Below are positions 1 to 8,337 of a stretch of 64,000 nucleotides of DNA, in pieces. The stretch's first letter is position 1; the number at the start of each line of letters is the position of its first letter. Position numbers and translations under genes: made by a program. The notes beneath the pieces were generated by a model. The model searched no databases. It was not told where the DNA came from and was given only the letters and a program-made list of their open reading frames with translations. The stretch spans positions 12,369-76,368 of the forward strand of contig DLHS01000003.1 of assembly GCA_002483345.1 (NCBI GenBank). Reading direction: 5' to 3'. The stretch is from Bacteroidetes bacterium UBA7662. Lineage in GTDB: Bacteria > Bacteroidota > Bacteroidia > UBA7662.

Positions 1-200
1 AGAAACTTGCTGCGTACCCGGTCGCTTAAAACCTGTGCCAGGGTGGGCGCTACGACCGGAGCAGTATTCTCAAACTGGATGATGGTCATTGTTTTTGCTT
101 CAGGCGGAATGGAGGCGCCACTGAACGAATAAATACCACATCCCTGTACTGCAGGTAATAATAGCAACAGCAGTAAACCAGTTTTATACTTCGATGTCAT
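1..200 (-). CDS. lptE: LptE-like outer-membrane lipoprotein, partial (3' end outside window)
   Basis: Only the first 66 codons lie in the window; the gene runs off the left edge. The reading starts at ATG 200 on the minus strand and gives a signal peptide with a leucine run followed by a lipobox-like VQGCG and then IYSFSGASIPPEAKTMTI, which is the characteristic start of Bacteroidota LptE proteins. LptE is the lipoprotein plug of the LptDE complex that inserts lipopolysaccharide into the outer membrane. The start lies 17 nt inside the end of the upstream sigma-54 activator gene, so the two are translationally linked. The activator-LptE pairing is a common Bacteroidota gene order. Identification rests on the N-terminus only. 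Confidence 0.75.
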   Translation of the reverse strand, partial: MTSKYKTGLLLLLLLPAVQGCGIYSFSGASIPPEAKTMTIIQFENTAPVVAPTLAQVLSDRVRSKF

Positions 201-1437
201 ATTCCTTGATCTTGCGGTACAAAGTACGTTCACTGATTCCTAACTCAACGGCAGCATTTTTACGCCGGCCCTGGTGCTTTTTCAAGGCACGCAATATCAT
301 GCGTTTCTCTACTTCCTCCAGCGATAAATTTTCTTCAATATCCTCCACATCATCGCGGTGATCAAACTTACTCCGAACCTCCGTATAACCATTGGCACCC
401 CCCATGATATTAGTGGGTACTGCCGGCTGAGAACGGGATTCTTCTGAAGGGGGGCTATGCATCAGTTGCTCCAGATAAACCTGATCTGCAGGTGAAAAAT
501 GGAGGTCATCCTGCGACTGTACCATGTGGCTGACTACCTTCTTCAGTTCATTCAGGTCTCTTTTCATATCGAAAAGTACCTTGTAAAGTATTTCCCTTTC
601 GTTCAGATCCTCGGTACTGCCGTTCTGCGTGACCATTGGCAAGCCGCTGTTTCTGTTCAGTAAGGGCAGGTATTTAAGCGCTTCCTCTCCTTCAACCAAA
701 CGATAAGGTGCCAATACGGAAATTTGCTCTGCAACATTTTTCAGTTGCCGGATATTACCCGGCCAGGGGTAATTACGCAGATAATTGATCGCTACCTCAT
801 CCAGCTGGATTGGTTGACTGGCGTACTTCTCGGCAAAATCAATCGAAAATTTGCGAAAAAGCAGCGGAATATCCTCCGGCCTTTCCCGCAGCGGGGGTAT
901 GTGAATAGATACCGTATTCATCCGGTAATACAAATCTTCACGGAATTTGTTCTTCCCGATTTGTTCAGCCAGATCCACATTGGAAGCGGCGATAACCCGA
1001 ACATCGGTTTTCTGAACCTTGGAAGATCCTACTTTGATAAATTCTCCGGTTTCCAAAACCCGTAACAACCGCGCCTGCGTACCTAAAGGCATTTCCGCAA
1101 CTTCATCCAGAAAGATGGTGCCTCCGTTTACAGTCTCAAAATAACCCTGACGAGCCTCGAAAGCACCTGTAAAAGAGCCCTTTTCATGTCCGAAAAGCTC
1201 TGAATCGATGGTGCCTTCCGGAATGGCACCGCAGTTCACAGCTATAAACTTGCCATGTTTGCGGTTGCTGAGCTGATGTAAAATCTTTGAAAAAACCTCT
1301 TTCCCTACCCCGCTTTCACCACTTATAAGTACCGAAACATCTGTTGCAGCAACTTGCACGGCTATTTTGAGGGCATGATTCAGCGAAGGGCTGTTGCCTA
1401 TGATGCCAAAACGCTGCTTTACACTTTGCAAATCCAT
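184..1437 (-). CDS. sigma-54-dependent transcriptional activator without receiver domain
   Basis: 417 aa. An AAA+ sigma-54 interaction domain starts almost at the N-terminus: Walker A GESGVGKE at residues 40-47, the sigma-54 contact loop as GSFTGA at about 87-92 (the usual form is GAFTGA, so one conservative change), Walker B GGTIFLDE at 105-112, and the arginine-containing PLRERPEDIP further on. A Fis-type helix-turn-helix (RRKNAAVELGISERTLYRKI) closes the protein. There is no N-terminal receiver, GAF or PAS domain, so activity is probably controlled by expression, by partner proteins or through the non-conserved 280-380 region. It follows the methyltransferase by 3 nt and overlaps lptE by 17 nt, placing it in a miaB-to-lptE operon. 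The family opens sigma-54 promoters using ATP; its targets cannot be read from this window. Confidence 0.93.
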   Translation of the reverse strand: MDLQSVKQRFGIIGNSPSLNHALKIAVQVAATDVSVLISGESGVGKEVFSKILHQLSNRKHGKFIAVNCGAIPEGTIDSELFGHEKGSFTGAFEARQGYFETVNGGTIFLDEVAEMPLGTQARLLRVLETGEFIKVGSSKVQKTDVRVIAASNVDLAEQIGKNKFREDLYYRMNTVSIHIPPLRERPEDIPLLFRKFSIDFAEKYASQPIQLDEVAINYLRNYPWPGNIRQLKNVAEQISVLAPYRLVEGEEALKYLPLLNRNSGLPMVTQNGSTEDLNEREILYKVLFDMKRDLNELKKVVSHMVQSQDDLHFSPADQVYLEQLMHSPPSEESRSQPAVPTNIMGGANGYTEVRSKFDHRDDVEDIEENLSLEEVEKRMILRALKKHQGRRKNAAVELGISERTLYRKIKEYDIEV

Positions 1438-1440
1438 GAC

Positions 1441-2214
1441 CTAAACTTTGGGTTCAGAAAGTTCAATCACCGACATCCAGGCATAACGTCTGAGTATCGG
1501 AAAAACACGGAAAAGGAAGGCATCAACCCTATCCAGTAACGCCAGAACGGGCTTAAAGAGAGGCGTATGGCGGAACATGACCGCAGCAATGGAAAGCATG
1601 TGGTAGTAACGCACTTTCACCTGACCAAAGTACCGTCGGGCGAGTCGTATGTCTGCAATCTTCAGGGGGTGTTCATCTTCCGTCCGGAGTTTGGGGGTAA
1701 GCCACCTGTAAAGGTTGATGATGGGATTATGTCCCAGAGGCTCAATAAAAACTGCTTTCCCGCCAGGTTTCAGACAGCGGACAATCTCCTGATAGGCTTT
1801 GTGAAGTTCCAGGTGATGGATGATGGCCGACCCGATGATACGGTCGAAATACCGGTCGGGGAATTCGAGGGCCTCTGCATTCATGACCTTAAATTCTGGC
1901 TGAACCCCTAATCTGACAGCCTCCTCTGCAGCGAGTTTAATAGCTACATCGCTGATGTCGATACCGGTTATGCGGGCACCCATGCCAGCCAGGGCAAAGG
2001 CCTGACTTCCGGGGCCACAGCCATATTCAAGCATCCGTTTGCCCTCACAAGTGTCGGCAATGGCCTGGTGATAATGTGCCCGGCTTTGGGCGATGGTTTC
2101 GTAATACTTATCAACCGACTTGCGCAAATCCTCCGCAAAAGCCTTGTTATGGTATTCCTTCTCACGTTCAAGTCGTGCCGCTGTTTCCAGATCGGGACTG
2201 ATAGGCTGACTCAT
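1441..2214 (-). CDS. class I SAM-dependent methyltransferase
   Basis: 257 aa. The SAM-binding motif I is clear as MLEYGCGPGS at about residues 61-70, followed by an acidic motif II (GIDIS) and a motif resembling SAIIHHLE, typical of Methyltransf_11/25 enzymes. The last about 90 residues are less conserved, with a hydrophobic stretch. The substrate cannot be deduced. The start overlaps the miaB stop by 4 nt (ATGA type), so it is co-translated with miaB; that does not prove a tRNA substrate, since the fold resembles small-molecule, quinone or lipid methyltransferases equally well. Confidence 0.85.
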   Translation of the reverse strand: MSQPISPDLETAARLEREKEYHNKAFAEDLRKSVDKYYETIAQSRAHYHQAIADTCEGKRMLEYGCGPGSQAFALAGMGARITGIDISDVAIKLAAEEAVRLGVQPEFKVMNAEALEFPDRYFDRIIGSAIIHHLELHKAYQEIVRCLKPGGKAVFIEPLGHNPIINLYRWLTPKLRTEDEHPLKIADIRLARRYFGQVKVRYYHMLSIAAVMFRHTPLFKPVLALLDRVDAFLFRVFPILRRYAWMSVIELSEPKV

Positions 2215-3641
2215 GCTTCTTTCACAATTTCACCCAGTAAGGTAGCCTGGGTACAGCTTACTACCTTTACATATACGTAATCACCCCGCTGTACCCCTTG
2301 TCTCGGGAACACCATCATTTTGTTCTGGCTGTTCCGTCCACAATAAAAATCTTCTGATTTGCGGGAAGGGCCTTCAACCAGTACTTTAAAGGTTTTACCC
2401 AGATCTGCTTCATTGCTCAGCAAACTTTGCTGGTTCTGTAGTTGTATGATTTCCTGTAAGCGGCGGCTTTTTACTTCTTCCGGAATATCATCTACGAACT
2501 TGCGGGCAGCGAGTGTTCCCGGACGTTCTGAATATTTGAACATAAAGGCGAAGGTGTATTTCCCGAAGGCTATCATGCTCAGGGTGTCCTGATGCTGTTG
2601 TTCCGTTTCTCCACAGAAACCGGCAATGATGTCGGTTGTAATGGAACAATCAGGCAAAATACGCCGGATGGCCTCCACCCTGCCTATGTACCAGTCGCGG
2701 TCGTAGGTGCGGTTCATACGTTCAAGGACAACGCTGTTGCCTGACTGTACCGGCAGGTGAATGTTTTTGCAGATATTATCGTAGGCTGCCATGGTATGCA
2801 ACACTTCGTCAGTGATGTCTTTCGGATGGGAGGTGGAAAAACGAACCCTTAATTGAGGATCAATTTGTGCTACGAGTTCCAGCAAACGGGCAAAATTCAC
2901 TTTTTCGCTGCCGTCTTCAGATGTCCAGTGGAATGAATCCACATTCTGCCCGAGCAGGGTGACTTCCTTGTAGTCGTTTTCAAAAAGCTGGCGACATTCC
3001 TGCACTATGGTATGAGGGTCTCTGCTTCTTTCTCTGCCCCTGGTAAATGGCACCACACAGAAAGAGCACATATTGTCACAGCCCCGCATGATGGTTACAA
3101 ACGCCAGCACACCATTTCCACCCAGGCGAACCGGGGTGATGTCGGCATAGGTTTCTTCCCTGCTAAGCAATACGTTGACGGCTTTGGAACCGCTGTCGAC
3201 TTGTTCCAGAAGGTTGGGGAGATCCTTGTAAGCATCAGGCCCTACTACCAGATCGACCAGTTTTTCCTGTTCGAGCAGTTTGGATTTCAGGCGCTCTGCC
3301 ATGCAGCCCAATACGCCTACTACCAGCTCGGGTTTATTTTTTTTATGCTGACGGAAAACCTGCAACCTGCCGCGGACTTTCTGCTCCGCGTTATCACGGA
3401 TAGAACAAGTATTGATAAATACCACATCCGCTTCTTCCAGCGCCGCTGTGGGTACATAACCATTTTCCGACATGATGGAGGCTACAATCTCGCTGTCAGA
3501 GAAATTCATCTGACAGCCATAGCTCTCCAGGTACATTTTCTTCAGGCCGGGTGCTGCGGGAATGTCCAGCACAAATGCCTCACCCTGCCGGCCTTCATCC
3601 TGCACTTTTTCGAACACATTGCCTGAAAAAGGATTCGCCAT
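2211..3641 (-). CDS. miaB: tRNA-2-methylthio-N6-dimethylallyladenosine synthase MiaB
   Basis: 476 aa from ATG 3641 (MANPFSG); upstream in-frame codons exist to 3689 but add an unlikely extension. MiaB adds a methylthio group to i6A37 of tRNAs reading UNN codons, using two 4Fe-4S clusters. Visible features are the N-terminal UPF0004 domain with its three cluster cysteines (SYGCQMN, NTCSIRD, VLGCMAER), the radical-SAM motif CDNMCSFC followed by VVPFTRGRERS, and a C-terminal TRAM domain near the end (YVKVVSCTQATLLGE). The length is normal for the family. It is the first gene of the minus-strand operon leading to lptE. A minus-strand TATTTTTG (3660-3667) just upstream fits the -7 element of Bacteroidota promoters; no good -33 element is seen. 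Confidence 0.96.
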   Translation of the reverse strand: MANPFSGNVFEKVQDEGRQGEAFVLDIPAAPGLKKMYLESYGCQMNFSDSEIVASIMSENGYVPTAALEEADVVFINTCSIRDNAEQKVRGRLQVFRQHKKNKPELVVGVLGCMAERLKSKLLEQEKLVDLVVGPDAYKDLPNLLEQVDSGSKAVNVLLSREETYADITPVRLGGNGVLAFVTIMRGCDNMCSFCVVPFTRGRERSRDPHTIVQECRQLFENDYKEVTLLGQNVDSFHWTSEDGSEKVNFARLLELVAQIDPQLRVRFSTSHPKDITDEVLHTMAAYDNICKNIHLPVQSGNSVVLERMNRTYDRDWYIGRVEAIRRILPDCSITTDIIAGFCGETEQQHQDTLSMIAFGKYTFAFMFKYSERPGTLAARKFVDDIPEEVKSRRLQEIIQLQNQQSLLSNEADLGKTFKVLVEGPSRKSEDFYCGRNSQNKMMVFPRQGVQRGDYVYVKVVSCTQATLLGEIVKEA

Positions 3642-3795
3642 CTTGTTTTTTAATTTGTGCAAAAATACGAAAAAAGCACCATCAACCATGACAGTTTGTC
3701 AGCCCTGTCAGTTAATCCTGAAAATTATCTTTACTTAACTGCGCATAACAGAAAGACAATCTTTAAATTAGAGTTTAAATCCAAAATCAAACTGC

Positions 3796-5790
3796 ATGAA
3801 AAAAATACTACTTATGGCTTGTTTGCTGGTAGGAGCCTCTTTGGCTGCCACAGCACAAACGGGTTACTACATGGTCCCACACCTTTACGGACCGGGCAAC
3901 CCTGGTGGATATAACACAGACGATGAATACCCCAGTGGTGGTGGTATGGTCGCAGGCTGGAGCACTCTTGCTGGTGGTACTGCCACTACACCGAGCTGGT
4001 CGGGTGTTCAGAATTTGCCATTTTTATTTGAATTTAATGGAACTGCTGTCTTTCAATTCAAAGTGAGCACAGCCGGAGTTCTTACCTTCGATGTTGCTTC
4101 TACTGTAAATCCTGCTTACGGTAATGTTACTTTGCCTAGTGCCAACATTCCGGATCAGTCTATCGTAGTACTTGGTTCAGATGCATCAGGTGCCAACGAC
4201 TTTGTAGTGACCAAAACATTCGGTCCTGCCGGTCATCAGCAAATGTGGATTCAGTTCAATTCTTACACTGTAATCGGCCAGCCTACTTGTTGGTCGTACT
4301 GGGCCATTGTGCTTGAAGAAGGTTCCAATAACATTTACATCGTTGACCAACGTTATGCATGTGCTACTACTACCTCTTTTTCAGTAGGTGTACAAATTGA
4401 CGGTTCTACAGCAGTTGCTCCAAGTGCATTGGTTAATGCTTTGGGTGGTACAGATGCCGGTGCTGCTTCCAATAACTATTATGCATTCCTTCCGGGCACC
4501 CGTCCGGCACTGGGCCTGAAAATGGCTACCATTGATCTTCAGGGATTTGCTTATATCAATGCCAGTACTACCCTTTCCGGTCGTGTGGTCAATACCGGTA
4601 CCACTGCTATCACCTCAGCAACCATCAACTATAAAGTTGGTACTGCCGCTACTGTTTCCAGCAATCTGACAGGTCTCAACCTTGCGTCGAATGCCATGGC
4701 ACCTGTTACCCATCCAACAGCATGGACTGCTACCTCAGCGGGTACTTTTAATGTCAAAATGTGGTTGTCTAACATCAACGGTGGTGGCACCAACTCTGAC
4801 ACCGTGAGCAAAGATGTGGCGGTTATTTCTTCGGTAATCAGCAATCTGGCTGTTTTCGAACACTTCACCAATGCCTCTTGTGCCCCTTGTGCTGCACAGA
4901 ACCCGGCTTTCACAGCCATGCTGAACAACAACAAGACCAAAGCAACCAGCATCAAACACCACGTTAGCTGGCCGGGTGTTGACCCCATGTATTCTGCCAA
5001 TACCACCGATCCAACAGCACGTGTTACTTACTACGGTGTAGGCGGTGTTCCTGAAGTTCACATCGGAACCGTATCGACCGGCCCTACCGGCGTTACCCAA
5101 AACATGATCGACCAGCAGTACAACAACCTGCTCGATGCGTGGAATTACACCCTGGAAACCTCTATCACCGGTCAAAACCTGGCGATTACAGGTAATGTGG
5201 TTGCTAACCGTACCCTCACACAAACCGACCATGTACTGCATGTTGCCGTTGTAGAAGACCCTATTAACTATGCAACTGCCCCCGGTACCAATGGTGAAAA
5301 AGATTTTGAATCTGTTCTGCGTAAACTGTTGCCTTCAGCAGCAGGTACTACCCTCGGTGCCGGTGCCACCGCTACTCCGGTAACCCTGAACTATACCTTG
5401 CCTGCCAACTTCAACAAAGACAGAATATTCGTCGTTGTATTTGTACAGTCAGCCGGTTCTAAAATTGTATACAAAGGAGCTAAAATCAAAGCTGGTGCAT
5501 CCCTTGCAACCACTACTCAGGTACTGGATGCCAACCGCAACAGCAGCAGTGTTTATCCTAATCCGGTTGCTGACATGGCACAACTCAACATTGAGTTGAA
5601 ACAAACTTCAAAAGTACGTATGGAAGTCAAAAACCTCCTCGGACAAACCATGAAGTCTGTTGATCTGGGCACTATGGAAGCCGGCGTTCATCAGCAAATT
5701 GCTGATCTCAACGAGCTTACCGGAGGCATGTATCTGCTCCAGCTGCAAATTGGTAATGAAGTGCATACGCACCGTATCATCAAGCAGTAA
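3796..5790 (+). CDS. secreted Omp28-like protein with T9SS sorting domain and CxxC site
   Basis: 664 aa. Residues 1-20 form a clear signal peptide (MKKILLMACLLVGASLAATAQ). An N-terminal beta-rich domain of about 230 residues is followed by an Ig/CARDB-like stretch, and then by an Omp28-like thioredoxin-fold region beginning FEHFTNASCAPCAAQNP with C362 and C365 in the position of a thioredoxin active site. The last about 75 residues (VYPNPVADMAQ ... GGMYLLQLQIGNEVHTHRIIKQ) are a type A T9SS C-terminal sorting domain, so the protein is expected to cross the outer membrane and be attached or released outside. Enzyme activity of the CxxC is not established for the Omp28 family. It stands alone, with a strong terminator behind it. 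Confidence 0.85.
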   Translation: MKKILLMACLLVGASLAATAQTGYYMVPHLYGPGNPGGYNTDDEYPSGGGMVAGWSTLAGGTATTPSWSGVQNLPFLFEFNGTAVFQFKVSTAGVLTFDVASTVNPAYGNVTLPSANIPDQSIVVLGSDASGANDFVVTKTFGPAGHQQMWIQFNSYTVIGQPTCWSYWAIVLEEGSNNIYIVDQRYACATTTSFSVGVQIDGSTAVAPSALVNALGGTDAGAASNNYYAFLPGTRPALGLKMATIDLQGFAYINASTTLSGRVVNTGTTAITSATINYKVGTAATVSSNLTGLNLASNAMAPVTHPTAWTATSAGTFNVKMWLSNINGGGTNSDTVSKDVAVISSVISNLAVFEHFTNASCAPCAAQNPAFTAMLNNNKTKATSIKHHVSWPGVDPMYSANTTDPTARVTYYGVGGVPEVHIGTVSTGPTGVTQNMIDQQYNNLLDAWNYTLETSITGQNLAITGNVVANRTLTQTDHVLHVAVVEDPINYATAPGTNGEKDFESVLRKLLPSAAGTTLGAGATATPVTLNYTLPANFNKDRIFVVVFVQSAGSKIVYKGAKIKAGASLATTTQVLDANRNSSSVYPNPVADMAQLNIELKQTSKVRMEVKNLLGQTMKSVDLGTMEAGVHQQIADLNELTGGMYLLQLQIGNEVHTHRIIKQ

Positions 5791-5809
5791 TTTTTAAAGT
5801 TTTTCTTCC

Positions 5810-5845
5810 AGCCCGTCTGTTTATGCAGACGGGCTTTTTTGTTTT
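5810..5845 (+). terminator. rho-independent terminator after the T9SS protein
   Basis: A 10-bp perfect stem, AGCCCGTCTG at 5810-5819 pairing with 5826-5835, with a 6-nt loop and followed by a T-rich run (5835-5845). It sits 20 nt after the stop codon of the upstream gene. Confidence 0.9.
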
Positions 5846-5932
5846 ACGGGTGAGATTTATTGATTCTTTTCTCCAAAAACTTGGTTAAAAGATGCTTGTT
5901 GCTGAACTTAGAAAACTACTAATGCTGTGCTT

Positions 5933-7696
5933 ATGAAAATTGAACGTCTCTTTGATATTCTCCCTTACCAGTTAGACCACCACCCACTCAAAGATGCCTT
6001 ATCAGGCAAGGAAAACGGGAAGTGGGTATCGTATAGTACAGAAGAGGTAATTGCTGAGGCCAATGCCATCAGTCTTGGATTATTGGCTCTTGGGATAAAA
6101 CCCGGTGATAAAATTGCCACCATCGCGAATAACCGGCCTGAATGGAATTTCACGGATATAGGCATACTGCAATTGGGCGCCATTCATGTTCCTATCTACC
6201 CTACCATTACAGATGAAGATTATACCTACATACTCAACCATGCGGAAGTAAAAATCATCTTTATTTCAAGTCAGGAGCTTTTCGACCGGATTAGCAAAAT
6301 CGCTGAAAACATTTCCTCCGTCGAGCATATCTTCACCTACAACACTGTAAAAGGGGCCAAACACTGGTCGGAAGTGAAAAAAGCAGGGGAAAGTGGCCAA
6401 TTGGCTACCGTCAAAGACCTCATGAAGCAGGTCAAATCGGAAGATCTGGCAACCATCATCTATACTTCCGGTACAACCGGTTTCCCTAAAGGCGTCATGC
6501 TGAGCCACCGCAATGTGGTGAGCAATGTAGCTGCCTCCGAGCCAAGGGTTCCGTGCAGTCCGGGAGAGCGTTCGCTGAGTTTTCTCCCGCTCTGCCACAT
6601 TTACGAGCGTATGTTAACCTATCTGATGATGTACCGGTCTATCAGTATTTATTACGCTGAAAGTATGGAAACCATCGGTGACAACCTCAAAGAGGTAAAG
6701 CCGCATGTATTCTCTTCTGTCCCGCGTTTGTTGGAAAAGGTTTACGATAAAATTGTTTCGAAAGGCCATGAACTCACGGGCGTGAAAAAATCTCTGTTCT
6801 TCTGGGCATTAAATCTGGGTTTACGGTATGAACTCAACGGAGCCAATGGCTGGTGGTATGAAGCCCAGTTAAAGCTGGCCAACAAAATCATCTTTTCGAA
6901 ATGGCGGGAGGCGCTGGGAGGTAATGTAAAAGCTATAGTGAGTGGTGCGGCAGCCCTGCAGCCTCGTCTGGCACGGGTCTTCTGGTCAGCGCAGATTCCG
7001 GTTCTGGAAGGTTACGGTCTTACCGAAACTTCGCCTGTTATTTCCGTAAACTACCTGAAAACCATGCAGGTAGAATTCGGTTCAGTGGGACCTATTCTGG
7101 ACGGAGTAGCGGTGAAAATCGCGGCCGACGGGGAGATTTTATGCAAAGGCCCCAACGTCATGATGGGTTATTACAAACGTCAGGAGCTTACCGATGAAGT
7201 CATCGACCAGGAGGGCTGGTTCCACACCGGTGACATTGGCATGTTTACCGCCCAGGGAAATCTGAAAATCACCGACCGTAAAAAAGAAATCTTTAAAACC
7301 TCCGGAGGTAAATACATCGCTCCACAGGTGATGGAAAACAAATTCAAAGAATCGCTGCTCATCGAACAACTCATGGTTTGTGGAGAAGGTAAAAACTTCC
7401 CCACCGCCCTGATTACCCCTTCGTGGGATAATCTGAAGTTCTGGTGCGAACACCATGGACTTTCGTATACCACTGATGCGGAAATGTTGAAGCATCCAAA
7501 AGTCATTGAAAAATTCCAGCACGAGGTAGATCACTTCAATGAAGGCTTCGGACAGTGGGAAAAAATAAAAAAATTCGCGCTGCTCCCGGTAACCTGGGCA
7601 GTTGATTCTGGTGAACTAACTGCCAAAATGAGCTTAAAACGAAAATACATACTGGATAAATTCAGAGCCGAGTATGAAAAACTCTATGCTGAGTAA
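5933..7696 (+). CDS. long-chain acyl-CoA synthetase (AMP-forming), FadD15-like
   Basis: 587 aa from ATG 5933 (MKIERLFD); an in-frame GTG at 5927 adds only two residues and is less likely. The enzyme activates free fatty acids to acyl-CoA with ATP. It carries the AMP-binding P-loop IIYTSGTTGFPKG, the adenylate motif EGYGLTETSP, and the hinge/ribose motif GWFHTGDIG ... ITDRKKEIFKTSGGKYIAP. The long-chain group is inferred from overall length and from these motif variants. It lies just ahead of the MarR/beta-oxidation genes but is separated from them by a terminator, so it is probably its own transcription unit feeding substrate into the pathway encoded downstream. Confidence 0.93.
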   Translation: MKIERLFDILPYQLDHHPLKDALSGKENGKWVSYSTEEVIAEANAISLGLLALGIKPGDKIATIANNRPEWNFTDIGILQLGAIHVPIYPTITDEDYTYILNHAEVKIIFISSQELFDRISKIAENISSVEHIFTYNTVKGAKHWSEVKKAGESGQLATVKDLMKQVKSEDLATIIYTSGTTGFPKGVMLSHRNVVSNVAASEPRVPCSPGERSLSFLPLCHIYERMLTYLMMYRSISIYYAESMETIGDNLKEVKPHVFSSVPRLLEKVYDKIVSKGHELTGVKKSLFFWALNLGLRYELNGANGWWYEAQLKLANKIIFSKWREALGGNVKAIVSGAAALQPRLARVFWSAQIPVLEGYGLTETSPVISVNYLKTMQVEFGSVGPILDGVAVKIAADGEILCKGPNVMMGYYKRQELTDEVIDQEGWFHTGDIGMFTAQGNLKITDRKKEIFKTSGGKYIAPQVMENKFKESLLIEQLMVCGEGKNFPTALITPSWDNLKFWCEHHGLSYTTDAEMLKHPKVIEKFQHEVDHFNEGFGQWEKIKKFALLPVTWAVDSGELTAKMSLKRKYILDKFRAEYEKLYAE

Positions 7697-7740
7697 ACAT
7701 CAGCGTAAATCATATCCAACCTGATAATCCGCTTTCAGTA

Positions 7741-7772
7741 AGGCGCCCTTCACAGGGGCGCTTTTTTTTTTG
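7741..7772 (+). terminator. rho-independent terminator after the acyl-CoA synthetase
   Basis: Stem GCGCCC (7743-7748) with GGGCGC (7756-7761), followed by ten or more T residues. It isolates the acyl-CoA synthetase gene from the MarR promoter region that begins about 20 nt later. Confidence 0.9.
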
Positions 7773-7788
7773 CGGGGACAAAACTTTA

Positions 7789-7813
7789 CTTGCATATAAT
7801 ATGCAAGCATATT
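7789..7813 (+). promoter_or_regulatory. double palindromic operator ahead of the MarR gene
   Basis: CTTGCATAT-A-ATATGCAAG (7789-7807) is a perfect 9-bp inverted repeat with a 1-nt centre. A second palindrome, AATATGC-AA-GCATATT (7798-7813), overlaps it, so the half site GCATAT/ATATGC occurs three times. It ends 18 nt before the MarR start codon, the usual place for an autoregulatory operator, and would also control the downstream fad genes. Binding by the MarR protein is inferred from position and symmetry. Confidence 0.75.
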
Positions 7814-7831
7814 ATATTTAGGCATACTACT

Positions 7832-8317
7832 ATGGAATACATCGATCGCCCCAGCAGAAAGAAGCGCACCGTGTGCTTCGACATGAAACTTACCTGGCTC
7901 AACATCGCCCGTATGTACAATTTTGAAGCAGAGCATTATGGTTTGTCTGTTTCAGCTGCCTTCCTCCTGCTCCATATTGACGATGAAGGCACCCAGGTTA
8001 CTCAGCTGGCTCCCCTGCTTGGCATGGAAGCTTCGAGCATGACCCGTTTACTGAACAATATAGAAACCAACGGTTGGATTGAACGTCGCCGCGACAACAG
8101 CAATGACCGCAGGGCAGTTAAAATCTACCTTACTGACACAGGTAAAATAGCCCGTTCTGTTTCGAAAGAAAAAGTAAAACACTTCAACCAACTGGTAGCG
8201 GATAAAGTTGGTGAAACCAACCTGGCACTGTTTTTCAAAGTCATTGACCAGATCAACGAGCTGATTCTGAACAACCATATTTTCGAAGAGAAACAAAATA
8301 TTTCACTGCAAGCCTAA
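7832..8317 (+). CDS. MarR-family transcriptional regulator of the beta-oxidation operon
   Basis: 161 aa from ATG 7832 (MEYIDRPSRKK); an earlier in-frame ATG at 7790 lies inside the operator palindrome and is rejected. It shows the MarR winged helix: VTQLAPLLGMEASSMTRLLNNIETNGWIERR is the recognition helix region and DNSNDRRAVKIYLTDTGK the wing. The gene is followed after 20 nt by fadN, and a double palindrome lies directly upstream. This resembles the regulator-first layout of bacterial fatty-acid degradation operons in which an acyl-CoA or fatty-acid ligand relieves repression. The ligand and the sign of regulation are inference. Confidence 0.92.
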   Translation: MEYIDRPSRKKRTVCFDMKLTWLNIARMYNFEAEHYGLSVSAAFLLLHIDDEGTQVTQLAPLLGMEASSMTRLLNNIETNGWIERRRDNSNDRRAVKIYLTDTGKIARSVSKEKVKHFNQLVADKVGETNLALFFKVIDQINELILNNHIFEEKQNISLQA

Positions 8318-8337
8318 ACTTTAAGCATACCAATACC

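Noticed and set aside
3012..3626. 204-codon plus-strand frame
   Set aside because: Antisense to miaB with intact cluster motifs on the other strand.
7790..7831. Upstream ATG of the MarR gene
   Set aside because: It lies within the operator palindrome and would add a non-conserved 14-residue tail.
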